Origin: Tetramitus jugosus
Taxonomy: Eukaryota > Heterolobosea > Eutetramitea > Acrasida > Vahlkampfiidae
DNA length: 64,000 nucleotides
Reading direction: 5' to 3'
NCBI GenBank assembly: GCA_937625935.1
Contig: OW569372.1
Coordinates: forward strand, 414,754-478,753
A program made the translations under genes and the position numbers. Below the pieces are notes generated by a model. The model did not search any database. It was not told the origin of the DNA and saw nothing but the letters and a program-made list of their open reading frames with translations. Numbering within the stretch: position 1 is the stretch's first letter; each line of letters starts with the position of its first letter. Positions 40,388 through 51,966 of this stretch are shown here, piece after piece.

Positions 40388-42289
40388 ATGCCAAAGAAGC
40401 AACAACACTCGAACCTAAGCCACACCAATTCTTCATCGAATGAAATGGACGTTGATGACGGATCAGATTCGGTATCTGAAAAAGCAAACAAGAGAAAAAG
40501 CAAAAAAACGTCATCTGCTAGTCCTGCTAGTACTAGCAACAACAAGAAACAAAAGAGAAGCTCTCCTACTCCGTGGTCCAAGGCTGATGATTTACTGTTG
40601 AGACAATATGCAGAGGATCGGACTCTGTCATGGAGAAAGATTGCCGAACAGATTTTCAAGGGAAAGTTCACCAGTGGCCAATGTCATCAGCATTGGCACA
40701 GAGTTTTGTCAAACACGATTAATAAGGACGAGTGGACAGCTTCTGAAGAATGGAAGATGGTCAAGTTTATTGCTAGAAATGGTACTCACTCTTGGAGTGT
40801 GTTGAGTAAGTTTATGGGTAACGGAAGAATTGATATTCAATGTCGACAGTATGTGTGAATCTTACTTGCTATGTTTTTTTTCACGTTTGATTTTTATCAA
40901 TAACTAACGGTTGATTGTAATCCTAACGTTGTAATCCTTGTTTTTTTCTGTTGACCTTTAACCTTGTGCAGAAAGTGGAAAATGTTGACTAAATCGTTTG
41001 CCAAGTTGGTACAGCTAGAGAACGGTGGATACTTGATCCAGACACACAGACACTTGAGTCAAGGTAGTGTCGAAGAGTTGAACTTTGACAAACATATGAA
41101 TCATATTTCATCCTTGGACACATTGATGAGACTCCTCAATGACCAAATCCATAACTTGCCTGAATCTGAATCCAATACCGTCACACATCCTGTACATACG
41201 AGAAAGAATCGAAACAGTCGATCGCCAAGCAAGAACCAAAAGAAAAGACACCACTCCTCATCAGACAATGAAGATGAGGAATCATCAGACTCTGACTCTT
41301 CTCTCGTGGATGAAGATGCACAAGTAGATGAACAACATCTCATCCCTCTGAAAATTGTCATTTCTGAGTCTGACTGGCTACTGTTGAACTCTAACAGTAG
41401 CAGTAGTAAGAATGCTGAGGAGAGTGAGTCAGAACAACCTTCTACTCCATCCTCATCTGCTTCTGCATCCGGACACAACAGAAGCAAGAGAAACAGCATC
41501 AGCAGAAGCAGTCCCAATAAGAAGCGAACTGCAGCAAGTATTTCTGCAACTGAGCAGAGCTCATCCTCTGCCTCATCTGTGAACAAAAAGCGTCGCAAGT
41601 TGAGTTATAGTATGGAAACTGAGACAACTATCCCTCAACAACCAACACCTCAACAAGAAGAAACCACACCCACCATTGCTCCAAATCATGTAAAAATAGA
41701 ACCAACCAGTGATGGCATGCTTGTCATGGATAACTCCAATGAATCAGAGTGCCTATATGATGACAAGATGATGTGCTACGATTCTCTTCCTATTATGGAT
41801 GATGTGCCTTCACTTATTCACCATGAACTGTTTGCAATGTCTGACGATATGAGTCATGATGTCGTAAGTGGCAGTATGGATGTGATTGACCTCGCTGAGA
41901 GGCATTCATCCAGACCAATACTTGAGGCAGAGCGAAATGCCAACTCTAGTATTCTGAATAGCTTGTGTGCAGCCCACATGCAACCTGCACCCATTACTCG
42001 TACGATGAATGATTGTACGACTGTATTCCCAGGTGCTATAGAAATTCGCAACTCTGCGACATCTGTTGTACCATTCCAACGCGTTGATTATGCAGTAACC
42101 ACAACTGAGACCTCATCTGTTACTACTGCCAGTCAGAGTATCACTACCGTGAGCTCTGAGTCATTCGATCTGTTTTCATACGAGAACGATGAAGCTTCCC
42201 TGGATCATAACTTTATGATTCATGATATTCATCAAGATAATCTTTGGTCAGATGCCGATGACTTTCCTTCGTCACTTCTGCTCTACTAG
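40388..42289 (+). CDS. Two-repeat Myb/SANT transcription factor
   Basis: Two exons around a 123-nt intron at 40849-40971 (GTATGT...TGCAG), 592 residues. The splice completes the second Myb repeat (CRQ then KWKMLTKSF). Repeat 1 at about residues 62-105 has PWSKADDLLLRQYAED and SWRKIAEQIF. Repeat 2 at about 110-160 has DEWTASEEWKMVKFIARNG and SWSVLSKFM. The spaced tryptophans fit a DNA-binding R2R3-type unit. A basic Lys-rich stretch precedes them. The rest is Ser/acidic, low-complexity and probably activating, and ends in an acidic, hydrophobic patch (DDFPSSLLLY). It is convergent with the SET gene, 23 bp apart. Confidence 0.87.
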
Positions 42290-42312
42290 ACATATCTGAA
42301 TAAAACAAACAA

Positions 42313-43812
42313 CTAATTTATTGCCTCAATTGCTTTTTGAAGTAAACGTTTCTCGCTTATCCTCAAAATGAGGGCCCACTTCTGTCTCAACTCGGAAAGA
42401 TTATTCGGGGATGAAAGAGCAGACATTTGTTGTTCATCGAACTCCGATGATGTACCATACTTGCGTAATCGTTCTTGCAGTATTGCATGCAGGCACTCAC
42501 GAACCTTAGGATCGGATTTGACAGATGTTTGAAAGTATTCATTCAACTCTTGTATGTTCTTCTTCCAATTGTCGAATTGACTATCAGAGGAACAAACAAT
42601 GGTCACCATTGCAACCAAGTCTTCGCTAATCGAACCATCCGGACCAACAAAATAATTCAGTTCCAATTCTTCGTCGTCATCAGATTGTTCATCCTCGTCA
42701 TTTTCGTCGTCGCGTGATTTCTGGACAAACTTACTTCGGTTTTGAATCCAAAAGTCCCACCTCTTCTTATATCCCTTTTGCTTGCTCAGAACGGATTGCA
42801 CATCTTCAACTTGAATCGTAACAGTGTCGAATGGATTGTTTTCATGAGCAAAACCATATTTGTGCAACAGTTTTGCATTGCCTAAATCGTCATAAATATT
42901 AAAAATTTCGCATTGTTCACCAACAGGTTCGCTAATAATCATTTCAATCAATGGAGGTCCAGCCTGGTTACTTTCCTTTGCTTGCTCTTGAGCTTCTTCG
43001 GTATCTGACTCTGGTTCTGCATGTTCACAACGAACTTCAGAACCGCACTCTGGACATACAGTGCCCTGGCATACCATGTGAACATTCTCTGCACCACTCC
43101 TGTGATTAAACAAATCAGAAAGTGGCACCATTGCTAACTCATGATAATCATCGACTGAGAACGCCCTTGAAGCAACCAACGAAGTTGCACTCTTGTACAA
43201 TTCGAATGTCATGCGATTCCTATCAAACAGTTTCTTGTTCTTCTTAATAATGGGAAAAATAATACTCTTGAAATCATCTTCCATATCCTCCAATTCCTGA
43301 GCAATGCTCTCCGGTTGCAAATCAGTGCCCTTCAAATCCTTCAATTCATCACTAGACCAAAATATAGGCAGGTTTTCAAATTGAGGAACAGACTGCAAGT
43401 ATCCATACCACTTGGACGACTCACCCATTGCCATTTCATGCATCAGACACAATGTAAGTCCCAATCCTCCACCAATCTCTTCTTCTTCCAACAGCTGAGA
43501 CAGAGAAGATGTCTTGTTTGATAAAATGCTTGATTTTGGTATCGTGCATATCACTTGTTCCTCATTCAAGGCCTTCTTTGAAATGACTCTAAAACCATTG
43601 GATAAATCATAGGTGAACTCAATACGTTCTTTATCCCAAGTGATACCATGATCAGTGAACCATTGAAGCAGTGTGGTTAGCTTTGTGTCTGGTGAGTGCT
43701 CTACTGCTGCTTCTCTCTTGGGTTTCTTGTTATTCTTTGGAGCTTCGCCCTTCTTGTTGTTGCGGTGTGCATTTGCATTGGAGATGTCGCCGTGATTGCG
43801 TTTCTTTGCCAT
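42313..43812 (-). CDS. SET-domain lysine methyltransferase (SETD6/RKM-type)
   Basis: 499 residues. The split SET layout of Rubisco-LSMT, SETD6 and yeast RKM enzymes is visible: NGFRVISKKALNEEQVICTI, a long insert, then MVPLSDLFNHRSGAENVHM and a later EIFNIYDDLGNAKLLHKYGF, which replaces the usual NTYG with NIYD. A Cys cluster (CPECGSEVRCEH) interrupts the region after NHR. The C-terminal helical domain typical of the family follows. The family methylates ribosomal proteins or transcription factors; the substrate is unknown. It ends in AATAAATTAG, so the poly(A) signal touches the stop codon. Confidence 0.85.
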   Translation of the reverse strand: MAKKRNHGDISNANAHRNNKKGEAPKNNKKPKREAAVEHSPDTKLTTLLQWFTDHGITWDKERIEFTYDLSNGFRVISKKALNEEQVICTIPKSSILSNKTSSLSQLLEEEEIGGGLGLTLCLMHEMAMGESSKWYGYLQSVPQFENLPIFWSSDELKDLKGTDLQPESIAQELEDMEDDFKSIIFPIIKKNKKLFDRNRMTFELYKSATSLVASRAFSVDDYHELAMVPLSDLFNHRSGAENVHMVCQGTVCPECGSEVRCEHAEPESDTEEAQEQAKESNQAGPPLIEMIISEPVGEQCEIFNIYDDLGNAKLLHKYGFAHENNPFDTVTIQVEDVQSVLSKQKGYKKRWDFWIQNRSKFVQKSRDDENDEDEQSDDDEELELNYFVGPDGSISEDLVAMVTIVCSSDSQFDNWKKNIQELNEYFQTSVKSDPKVRECLHAILQERLRKYGTSSEFDEQQMSALSSPNNLSELRQKWALILRISEKRLLQKAIEAIN

Positions 43813-44439
43813 GATTTTTCTCTGTGTGAAAAAAGAGGTTCAAGAAACAATGCATTATCAGCTATCCGTCCACAAAAGGAACCTGTGATTCTTCACACAT
43901 TGATGTCTTGCTATAAAAATAATACAACACATGCCAGTAGTCCAAAAAATCCATTCAGTGAGCCGTTGAGAGGACCACGTGCACGCCAGCCTGGCACATT
44001 TCCTTCTCCAGCCCAAGACTCTTATTTTTGCTGCCATTTTTTTTTCCGGTTCCAATAATGTCCTGGAAGGAAAACGCGTGGTCCTGAGAACTGAGGACGA
44101 ACAAGACTCAACGGTCATATTGAAGTCTGCAGAAATGTTAATTTCCGTCAGTCTTCTGGTGCCATTCTGAAATACACAGCTCTCCCGAAAAAACAGGATT
44201 ACTTTGCAACCAGAAAACACCAGTTAGTTCTTCCGGTTGACCAGATAGCCTATATCTTAGCATAGCTACTATTTTGTCACATACACACAACATCAACATC
44301 AGCAACAATAAAACGACTCACCTGCTTACACACCTGTCACCTGCACACCACTACCCGCGACTCTCCACTCTGTGAATACAAAAAAAACACCATCATTTAA
44401 CTTATTGCACATAAAATACCAAAAAAAAACAACAACAAC
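43813..44439. other. Divergent intergenic region
   Basis: Between the SET gene (minus) and the IPT-like factor (plus). The last about 170 bases are A/C-rich with CAACAA tracts, a leader-like composition. ORFs on either strand have no protein-like features. No RNA gene seen. Confidence 0.4.
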
Positions 44440-45942
44440 ATGTTCAGCCATCCATCATCCCTAAACCAACCATGGTTTGCCTTTGGAGCTTCCGCCCAAC
44501 CAGCCAATCAACAACAACAACAACAGCCAATCACTGCAGCTCCAATACAACATCCTCTCATGATGAGTTGGCCAATGATGACAACACAACAACAACAACA
44601 CCAATCAATGATAACGACGAGGAATAATAATACTAATAATGAAGAATATCAATCCTTGTTCTCTTCACTCAACTTTATGGATGACCTTTCCAACAACAAT
44701 CTTAATAATACTAATAACAATAATAACATGACACTGACAACAACGAGTGGAACGAGCTCAAGTCGATTACCACTCGGTTCACTCCTGCCCATGATCATTG
44801 ATGAAGTCAATAGTGAAGAAATGGACAAATTTATGGATTTTGCACAAGCAGACTGTATCATCTCTCCATTCCCTGAACTACCATTTGGTGATGAGTTCTT
44901 GTTTGGTGGTGGCAATCACCACTTGTCAACAATGCTCGTGACACCTACTTTGAGCAGTATCATCATACCTGAATCCTCTGGTCCTCTAAAGAGAGCGAGA
45001 CCAGAAGTCGATATAGAAACTTATTTTAATCAAGGTGACGACGATGACAATGATGATGACGACGATGAAGAAGAAGATGACAATGATTTTCACAGTGAAG
45101 ATGGATCAGATTATGAAGAACACGATGATAGTTTCATTAGCTTACAAAAGAGTGATGTTTCATCATCAGATTTGTTGAATAATAGCAGTAGCAGTAGTAG
45201 CTCTGCATCGAAAAACAACAATGGTGTATTGAACATTCTCGAAGGATTAAACTACAAGGCAGACAGTCAAGAAAGACAGAGAGGTGGTCGTGGAAATACG
45301 CAACCATTGCCAAGACACGTCATCTCCATTGAAAGAAATCTCTTGGATGTGTCTCATCAGGATGAAACACTGAGAATGGCTTGTCTGCTCAAAGGTTATG
45401 ACAAGAGTAAGAAGAGTAACACTACCATTACGGAACTCAAGTCTGTCAAGGTTGAATCTAACGCTTCGACCGTATCCTTGATTGATCTAATTGTTCAACA
45501 AACGACGCAGTCACACTGCAGAAAGCCATTCACTGTTGTGTTTAGTTTGCAAACAAATGATGGAGTTGAATTGTCTCGATGTGAAACAAGTCCATTTCAA
45601 ACCATTACCAAGAGAGGCGACGAGAAGAGAGCTCACAAGAAAGTTAGGAAGATTGAGAGCTCTATCGATCGTGTACATCCAAACATCTTCCCCCATAAAG
45701 GAGACACACTGACCAGGATCTACTTTGATTTTATCCCAAAGGTAAAGCTCTCTGATATCAGGGTGTCATTCGGAGAGACCCATTCGCGTGTTTATGCGAT
45801 TGTCCAAGATCAACGTTTCATCATTTGTGAGGTGCCTCCATCGAGTCAAACATCCAGAAATCACCAAATTGTAATTAGAGTATCCTTTGACAAGGGCAAG
45901 ACTTTTATCTCAAGCAAAGCTCAAGGAACATACACTGTATAA
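44440..45942 (+). CDS. Putative transcription factor with C-terminal IPT/TIG-like Ig fold
   Basis: 500 residues with no introns. Residues 1-250 are Gln/Asn/Asp runs. A conserved block starts at about 285 (LPRHVISIERNLLDVSHQ), includes KPFTVVFSLQTNDG and the SPFQTITKRGDEKRA basic stretch, and ends with a beta-rich domain at about 410-500 (FPHKGDTLTRIYFDFIPK, then VKLSDIRVSFGE and a KTFISSKAQGTYTV end). PFQTITKR followed by an IPT-like domain recalls Rel/STAT/CSL-type factors, which pair a DNA-binding domain with an Ig fold. The exact family is not established. The leader is CAACAA-rich. Confidence 0.6.
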   Translation: MFSHPSSLNQPWFAFGASAQPANQQQQQQPITAAPIQHPLMMSWPMMTTQQQQHQSMITTRNNNTNNEEYQSLFSSLNFMDDLSNNNLNNTNNNNNMTLTTTSGTSSSRLPLGSLLPMIIDEVNSEEMDKFMDFAQADCIISPFPELPFGDEFLFGGGNHHLSTMLVTPTLSSIIIPESSGPLKRARPEVDIETYFNQGDDDDNDDDDDEEEDDNDFHSEDGSDYEEHDDSFISLQKSDVSSSDLLNNSSSSSSSASKNNNGVLNILEGLNYKADSQERQRGGRGNTQPLPRHVISIERNLLDVSHQDETLRMACLLKGYDKSKKSNTTITELKSVKVESNASTVSLIDLIVQQTTQSHCRKPFTVVFSLQTNDGVELSRCETSPFQTITKRGDEKRAHKKVRKIESSIDRVHPNIFPHKGDTLTRIYFDFIPKVKLSDIRVSFGETHSRVYAIVQDQRFIICEVPPSSQTSRNHQIVIRVSFDKGKTFISSKAQGTYTV

Positions 45943-46176
45943 ATTCTGTTTTTGTAAATAATACAACTAGATTCAAAAATGAACCCGCTATTTCGATTTG
46001 ACCGTTTGGCAAATCTCCGATGTCCTTGTCAGATTCCACAATGACTCCACCAAAAAAATCATCGATTGTTCCTTCTGCGCCAACAACAGCAAAAAAAATC
46101 AAACAACGATTTTTCGCGTGCATCAACAAAAACTTCCAACAAAAACAACAAAAACAAAATAATAACAACAACAACA

Positions 46177-47052
46177 ATGCACTCATCAACAAAATTATAT
46201 CTCCTTCTCCTAGTCATCACACTATTGATGACTCCATACATTTACTCCAAAGTAGGTGATCCAGCATATTGTAAATCAGAAAAAGTTTGCACAGGAAGAG
46301 ATTCCAAAGCATGCAAGAGAGGAAGCTTAATGAGATTGGTCGTTGAACTCAACAATGATCACAACAATTCTAGATTCTATGGCTTTTGTGTCAAAGTGGA
46401 TCAATTCTCTGTTTTGAACTTGTTTGGAAGTGGATCTTTCATGAATGCATCGGCCAACTCAACAGTTACATTGCATATTGGTGATGATGAGTCGGATGAT
46501 CGTTTTTATATGAATGAAGTATGTAACTATATGTTTGTGTTGGAGAAAAACAATATTTTTTTTCTTCCAAGAAAGAAGAAGCAGAAGAGAAGAAGCTAAC
46601 GAAGGACTCTGCTTTTTTTTTTTCAATCATTTTTTTTGTTGTTGAAATAGGACGGAACAGCAATCGTTTCACAATATACTGCCATTGTCGGATTGAAAAA
46701 GGGACTATTCGCTCGATCCAACTCTAGTTTCTCCAACATTGTTTTTGAGAGTACTTGTAGTCGAAATGTGTGTGTCATGGATCGTAGTGCACCATGCATC
46801 AGAGGAGACGACTGTGGTATTACGTTTGCTTCATTGGCGAGTAAAGATGCAAATACGACTCAAGCCATTCAAGATGTCAAGCTGTATTTGGCATGGGAAG
46901 GAACAGATAGAATCTCTGCTGCTCTGAGAAGTGCTTCTCTGTTGCCTAATCGGTTCTCTGCTTATTCCTTTGCTTCCTATTATCAACAATTGTACAACTC
47001 GATATCCAACAATTTCAAGAATAGAGAGTATGACAATACGGATGATTTGTAA
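46177..47052 (+). CDS. Secreted protein of unknown function
   Basis: Two exons around a 132-nt intron (46519-46650, GTATGT...AATAG), 247 residues. A signal peptide (KLYLLLLVITLLMTPYIYS) is followed by paired Cys (YCKSEKVC, ACKRG, later CSRNVC and CIRGDDC) and several NxS/T sites. The middle is beta-like and the C-terminus helical. No known family. It is likely exported, with disulfides and glycans. The intron has a T-rich end, as is usual here. Confidence 0.75.
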
Positions 47053-47245
47053 GCGAATCATGATTATTAAACAAAACAAGTGTTATTTATTATTATTGTG
47101 CTCACAGCAGATTGATGTCGCAACCAACGATTAGTTTCGTCGTCAGGTCGATGTATTCGGTGTCCCATCCCGATTTTTTGTCCGATATCTTTTGTGTTCG
47201 CACCGAGGAACATGATTTTTTCTTCTGTTGTCTCCAATTCGAATC

Positions 47246-49933
47246 ATGAGAGAAGAAAATAAACACATCCAATCTCCCAATAATTCGCCTGCTACATGCA
47301 TGAGTCATATGTTGTCCAAGATTTCTGCAAAGTACAAACAGGTTGTCCATCACTCTTTCTCTCCACGTGGAGGAGGATCCCCTTCAACATCATCACCCAA
47401 TAATCAACAACATGAACAACAACTACAACAACAATCATTAGTAGCAACAACAACAACAGATGAAGAAGAAGAAAAACAAACAACGAATATGGATGATGAT
47501 AACAATAGCAACCATTCAAATGAACAAGTGGTAGAGGTTGTTGTGGATTCAATGGGAAATATGGCAGTTGATGATCGTTCTGTTGATGACAATGATAACA
47601 ATAACATGAATAATATTTATAATGGTAGTAATAGTAGTAATAGTAGTAGTAATAGTAGTATGATGAATGAAAGTCATAATCGAAAATCAAGTTTAGATCA
47701 TAGTAATAGCAGTAGTAGGAATAGTAGGAGTAGTTCTTGTATAACACGAGGAGAAAAATCGAGAGTTGGATTGACTATTCAAGTCATGTCCATCGAATTC
47801 AAAAAGAGTTTATTGAGTTTGCATTTTGGAATCTATATATCTCCATTTGTCTGTTTTGGTTGTGAAGAAACACAGACGACTGCTCAGTCATCTGTTTCTC
47901 AATACAATTTTACGATATTAGGAGGATCGAATAGTCCCAGTACGATGACTCATCATCACCTTGATGAATATGGACAGAATCGTCATCATCGTAGTAATTC
48001 GAATGTGAGTAGTAGTAGTAGTACGAGTTCTTGTGTGGTTCAGTGGCCTGCAAATGAACATGTGTTTTTACCGATAGAGTTTGATCATCATGAGGATAGT
48101 GAAACGAGTGTGGACGAGTCATCACACACGGGAAACAATGAGCTGCGATCAGATAATAATAATGATCCTACTTCTCGGAGAGAGACTCCGAATTGTAACA
48201 GTACGAGTAATCCAATAGTTGGTGGTAGTGGTGGTAGTAGGGATGATAATCAACGGATTCATGTATCAATAGAGGTTCTACACAGTAGAACATTATTTTC
48301 ATACCATGTCAGTTTAGGGTATGCAGTTTTACCAATTGATTGTCAATTTATGGAGAGAAACAGAGGAAAGATTGTGGGTGTGCCGTTGAGAAGAGAACGC
48401 GAAGTGATAGCAATATTATCACTGAAAATTGATGATCATTACTCGATTTTCTCATCAGATGTCAGAGAAGGAGTATCATCTAGCAAAGACGACACATCAA
48501 TTTCAAATTTGGTTGGTAAAGATAACAGTAGTGATAGTGATGATGAATATATGGAGGCTTCTGGAACTCAAGAGCTGGATCAAAGCTCAACAATGCACAG
48601 GATTCATGAACGAGATTCAATGATGAGCCTTTGTTCTCAGCACAGCGATCAACTACTGACTGAATCAAGGGAGGATAATATATTGCCAGAACCAATGAAA
48701 GATCATAATTCGGAACATTTTGATCACCGTGAATCCAGTATGGAAGAAAGCATATCTCTGAGTCAATCTATAGCTGATAGTCAGGACAAGAGTGAAATGA
48801 GTTTCGAAGAAAGATTTAAGATTAAGAAGCTTATTGGGAAAGGAGGGATGGGAAGCGTATTCCGTGCATTTGATAAGCATAATAACATTGACGTTGCCAT
48901 CAAGAAAATTTACTGCAAGAGTAGTGAGCAGGTGAATAGAGCAATGCGAGAGGTTTGGCCAATACGAACACTCGAGCATGAAAATTTAGTTTCCTGTAAT
49001 GATATCTACTTTGAGGATTGCGTGGATAGAAAGGGAAAACAATTTGCTGTATGTTTAGTAATGGAGTTGTTTTCAAAAGGAGATTTACATCGTCATATCA
49101 ATAAGCGATTAGAGAATAAGAACTATATACCACAAGTAGACTTATTGTTGATGATGAAACAATTAGCAAGTGGTCTTCTGTATCTGCACGATCGGAGTTT
49201 GTTGCATAGAGATTTGAAACCCATGAATATATTTATTTCAGCTCGTGGTACTTTGAAGATTGGAGATTTTGGAATGGTGAAGGATGTACATAAAGCATTG
49301 GCTAGAACTACTGCAGGAACACAGAAGTTTATGGCACCAGAAATATTTTTGAGAGAACCGTACTCGCTGAAGGCTGATGTGTGGAGTTTAGGAGTAACAT
49401 ACTTAGAGATGATGGCTCTGAAGGTTGATATGTTACCTTACTTGGAAATCTATCGAAACAAGTCATTTCATGGAGATCTTGAAGCAGACTTGCTTACTCT
49501 AAAGCTATATGATCGAGAAGTAGTCAATATAATACTTCAATGTCTGACATTGGATCCAACGAATCGACCTTCTGTTTCTCAAATACTTGTTTACATCTCA
49601 AAGTTATTAGGTGAAGAGACTGAGCAACAGATGGAAGAAAAGCCAATGTTATACAAGAGTACATCATCCATCATTTCAAAGACTCTCTCTACAATTGAAT
49701 CTATTGAGCGCCGATTTGGCGATATGGATACAATGATGAAAGATCTCACTGAGTATTTGTCAATGGATCAATTTCGCAAGAGAAGAGCATCTAGCTCTAG
49801 CCAATCTTCCCCAGACGCTTCAGATCGCGTCGACATGGGTGATGAAACACCACCTAGTGGTGAAACCGAGGGAAGGAAACACCGTAGAACAGGAAGTCTT
49901 GGAGACATGTTTACGAGCTTTTTCGGATTTTAG
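47246..49933 (+). CDS. Protein kinase with disordered N-terminus and possible C2-like region
   Basis: 895 residues from the ATG at 47246. Residues 1-180 are Asn/Ser/Gln runs. Residues about 180-400 contain beta-strand-rich segments (TIQVMSIEFKKSLLSLHFG, and IHVSIEVLHSRTLFSYHVSL) that may form a C2-like domain. The kinase domain (about 520-790) has GKGGMGSVFRAF, AIKKIYC, HRDLKPMN, KIGDFGMVKD and APEIF, so it should be active. The overall look is NEK/STE-like; HRDLKPMN and the T-x-x-x-GT loop (TTAGTQKFMAPE) are typical. A Ser-rich tail follows. The substrate is unknown. Confidence 0.85.
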   Translation: MREENKHIQSPNNSPATCMSHMLSKISAKYKQVVHHSFSPRGGGSPSTSSPNNQQHEQQLQQQSLVATTTTDEEEEKQTTNMDDDNNSNHSNEQVVEVVVDSMGNMAVDDRSVDDNDNNNMNNIYNGSNSSNSSSNSSMMNESHNRKSSLDHSNSSSRNSRSSSCITRGEKSRVGLTIQVMSIEFKKSLLSLHFGIYISPFVCFGCEETQTTAQSSVSQYNFTILGGSNSPSTMTHHHLDEYGQNRHHRSNSNVSSSSSTSSCVVQWPANEHVFLPIEFDHHEDSETSVDESSHTGNNELRSDNNNDPTSRRETPNCNSTSNPIVGGSGGSRDDNQRIHVSIEVLHSRTLFSYHVSLGYAVLPIDCQFMERNRGKIVGVPLRREREVIAILSLKIDDHYSIFSSDVREGVSSSKDDTSISNLVGKDNSSDSDDEYMEASGTQELDQSSTMHRIHERDSMMSLCSQHSDQLLTESREDNILPEPMKDHNSEHFDHRESSMEESISLSQSIADSQDKSEMSFEERFKIKKLIGKGGMGSVFRAFDKHNNIDVAIKKIYCKSSEQVNRAMREVWPIRTLEHENLVSCNDIYFEDCVDRKGKQFAVCLVMELFSKGDLHRHINKRLENKNYIPQVDLLLMMKQLASGLLYLHDRSLLHRDLKPMNIFISARGTLKIGDFGMVKDVHKALARTTAGTQKFMAPEIFLREPYSLKADVWSLGVTYLEMMALKVDMLPYLEIYRNKSFHGDLEADLLTLKLYDREVVNIILQCLTLDPTNRPSVSQILVYISKLLGEETEQQMEEKPMLYKSTSSIISKTLSTIESIERRFGDMDTMMKDLTEYLSMDQFRKRRASSSSQSSPDASDRVDMGDETPPSGETEGRKHRRTGSLGDMFTSFFGF

Positions 49934-50020
49934 ATCCATTGACATGTCAGCTTTCTTTTGGATTTGTTCCATGTTTTTTGTGCTTGACGGCGAACTTGAT
50001 GTTAATAAAGCAATTATTTC

Positions 50021-51742
50021 ATGTTCAGAACTCGACGAACAATTCGTCCCAAAGCAACGATAAACAGACGACAGAAGATAGCTACTCTCATGTACACTGA
50101 AAAGGCTCTTTATGAGCCATTCCTTATCCACGGATCAAATATCCCTTCTTATCAAGCCATTATTGACAGCTTCAGAACAGAATCCAAACAATTGTCACAA
50201 CAGGGACATGATATCGTTGTTGTTACGCACGAGGAAATGATGAAAACAGATGCGCACAGTTGTGAGCACAGTGGTCAAGTTCACATCCTTCTTGCATTGA
50301 ATGCTACACACTTGCTTCCCACAGCATCGAGTAATTACTTTAGTGGGAGATTTATTGACAAAGACAGTGAGATAGTGGTGTACTTGAGATTGCATTTTGG
50401 ATTGTCAAGTGTGTACATCAATAGAATAGATGATAAATCTGTGCATGTACAAGTATTTCAGCCATCAAGACTAAATGACGTTTCACCACAAGACATAGAG
50501 GAAAAGGAACAAAGAGATAAGGGTGGGCATGTTGATTCAGATGATTTCATGTCCCTTCTGAGGGTGGCAATGCAGATGAACCAAAATCGAAATGATTTTG
50601 GTTTGTCGATTCTTCTTCAAAACTCAATTGTTAGTTTCTTTCGGAGGTACACGCATTTCTATTCCCTCTTTGAAGAGGTGAGAAGAACTTTCTCCTGTGG
50701 TGTCCTATCTAAAATTGTGAAGTTGGTACAATCAGAGATTCGTACATGTAATTCAAAGTGTTTGGTATCTGGAAGAACTATTACACCGGGTTTTAGGCCC
50801 GGATTCGTAAACACTATGAAGTACTTGAATAAGGCAAGAAGCTCTGGCTTTGGATTTTCATTATTACGACATTATCTCAAGTATGAGGAACACGTTTTGA
50901 GATACATATTGTTGAGTGTGAGTACGGACAAAGAGGGCCATTTTGCACCATTTCCATGTCTCTATCATGATAAGCAAAAGGAATGGTCTGTTTATGCCTA
51001 TAGCGTGCTAGCCAATTTTGATCAGATTCCAACTCTAAATCATCTAAAAGAACTATTGGAAAAAGACAGTCTTAATGAACTATCGAATGACGCTGTATGT
51101 TTTGCTTCACCCCTTTTTCATTTTTGTATTGAAAAGTTGATTAACTAGTTTTCTCCTTCAGATGAATCAACTGCTATGGTTAGTCTTATCGAACAGAGTT
51201 TATTTGAGTCCAACAACTATACACGACAGCAAAGATATTTTTGGAACCAAAGCAACATTGTATGCATTCCTCTCTGTTGATACCACTTTTGAAGACCGAT
51301 ATGAAAGTTAGTATTACAACTTTAATTTCAAGAATGACAAATTAATAATACTCATGTTTTAATTGTAGAAGTCAAAGGACAACGTAACAAACATACCTCA
51401 CGGTGTGTCGACAAGCTTGTTTTGTTTTATCCTCAGTTCACGGACAACCTCTTCGCAACACTCACGACCATCAGGAAGAATTCATCTGAATTCTTTATGA
51501 GAATGGAAATGAAAACAAATGAACCTCAAAAAGTAGAACCCGAGTTTGCTCTCGTTGTTCAGTACCTCGGGAAAAAGAAGCTAACTGCATGGGAACAAAA
51601 CTATCGTGATGAAGTGGGCTCGCAAGTAGTTGTCCCTCGATTATTTATTTGGTATGAAGAGTACAAGAAGCCTAAGGAAGTAGTTGAAAAGTATCCTAGT
51701 ATTGTTTCCTGGTGCTCTCAATTCAGAGCCACACAATTCTAG
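50021..51742 (+). CDS. Hypothetical protein, three exons
   Basis: Exons 50021-51094, 51162-51306 and 51369-51742 are linked by 67- and 62-nt introns (GTATGT...TTCAG; GTTAGT...TGTAG), giving 530 residues in one frame. The middle has HVQVFQPSRLNDVSP and SIVSFFRRYTHFYSLFEEV, helical and aromatic. The last exons include SNRVYLSPTTIHDSK and KLVLFYPQFTDNLF. There is no signal peptide or membrane helix. I do not recognise the family. The consistent splicing and codon use argue that it is a real gene. Confidence 0.75.
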
Positions 51743-51966
51743 TCCACACTTAAGATTCGAAATTTCACACCAGCAGTTCGTGCTGAGGACAACCCCGACA
51801 TTTCATAAACTCCATGATCTTTAACAGGGAAGCCAATTGATCAGAGTTAGAAGCTACTGACACCAAACATCGGTTCTCTCTGACTTTTTGTTCTTGACAT
51901 ATCATTTCTATTCTATCATTGTTCAAAGTTTGTTGTCAGGCATCTGTGAGGATGGCAGGACAAAAT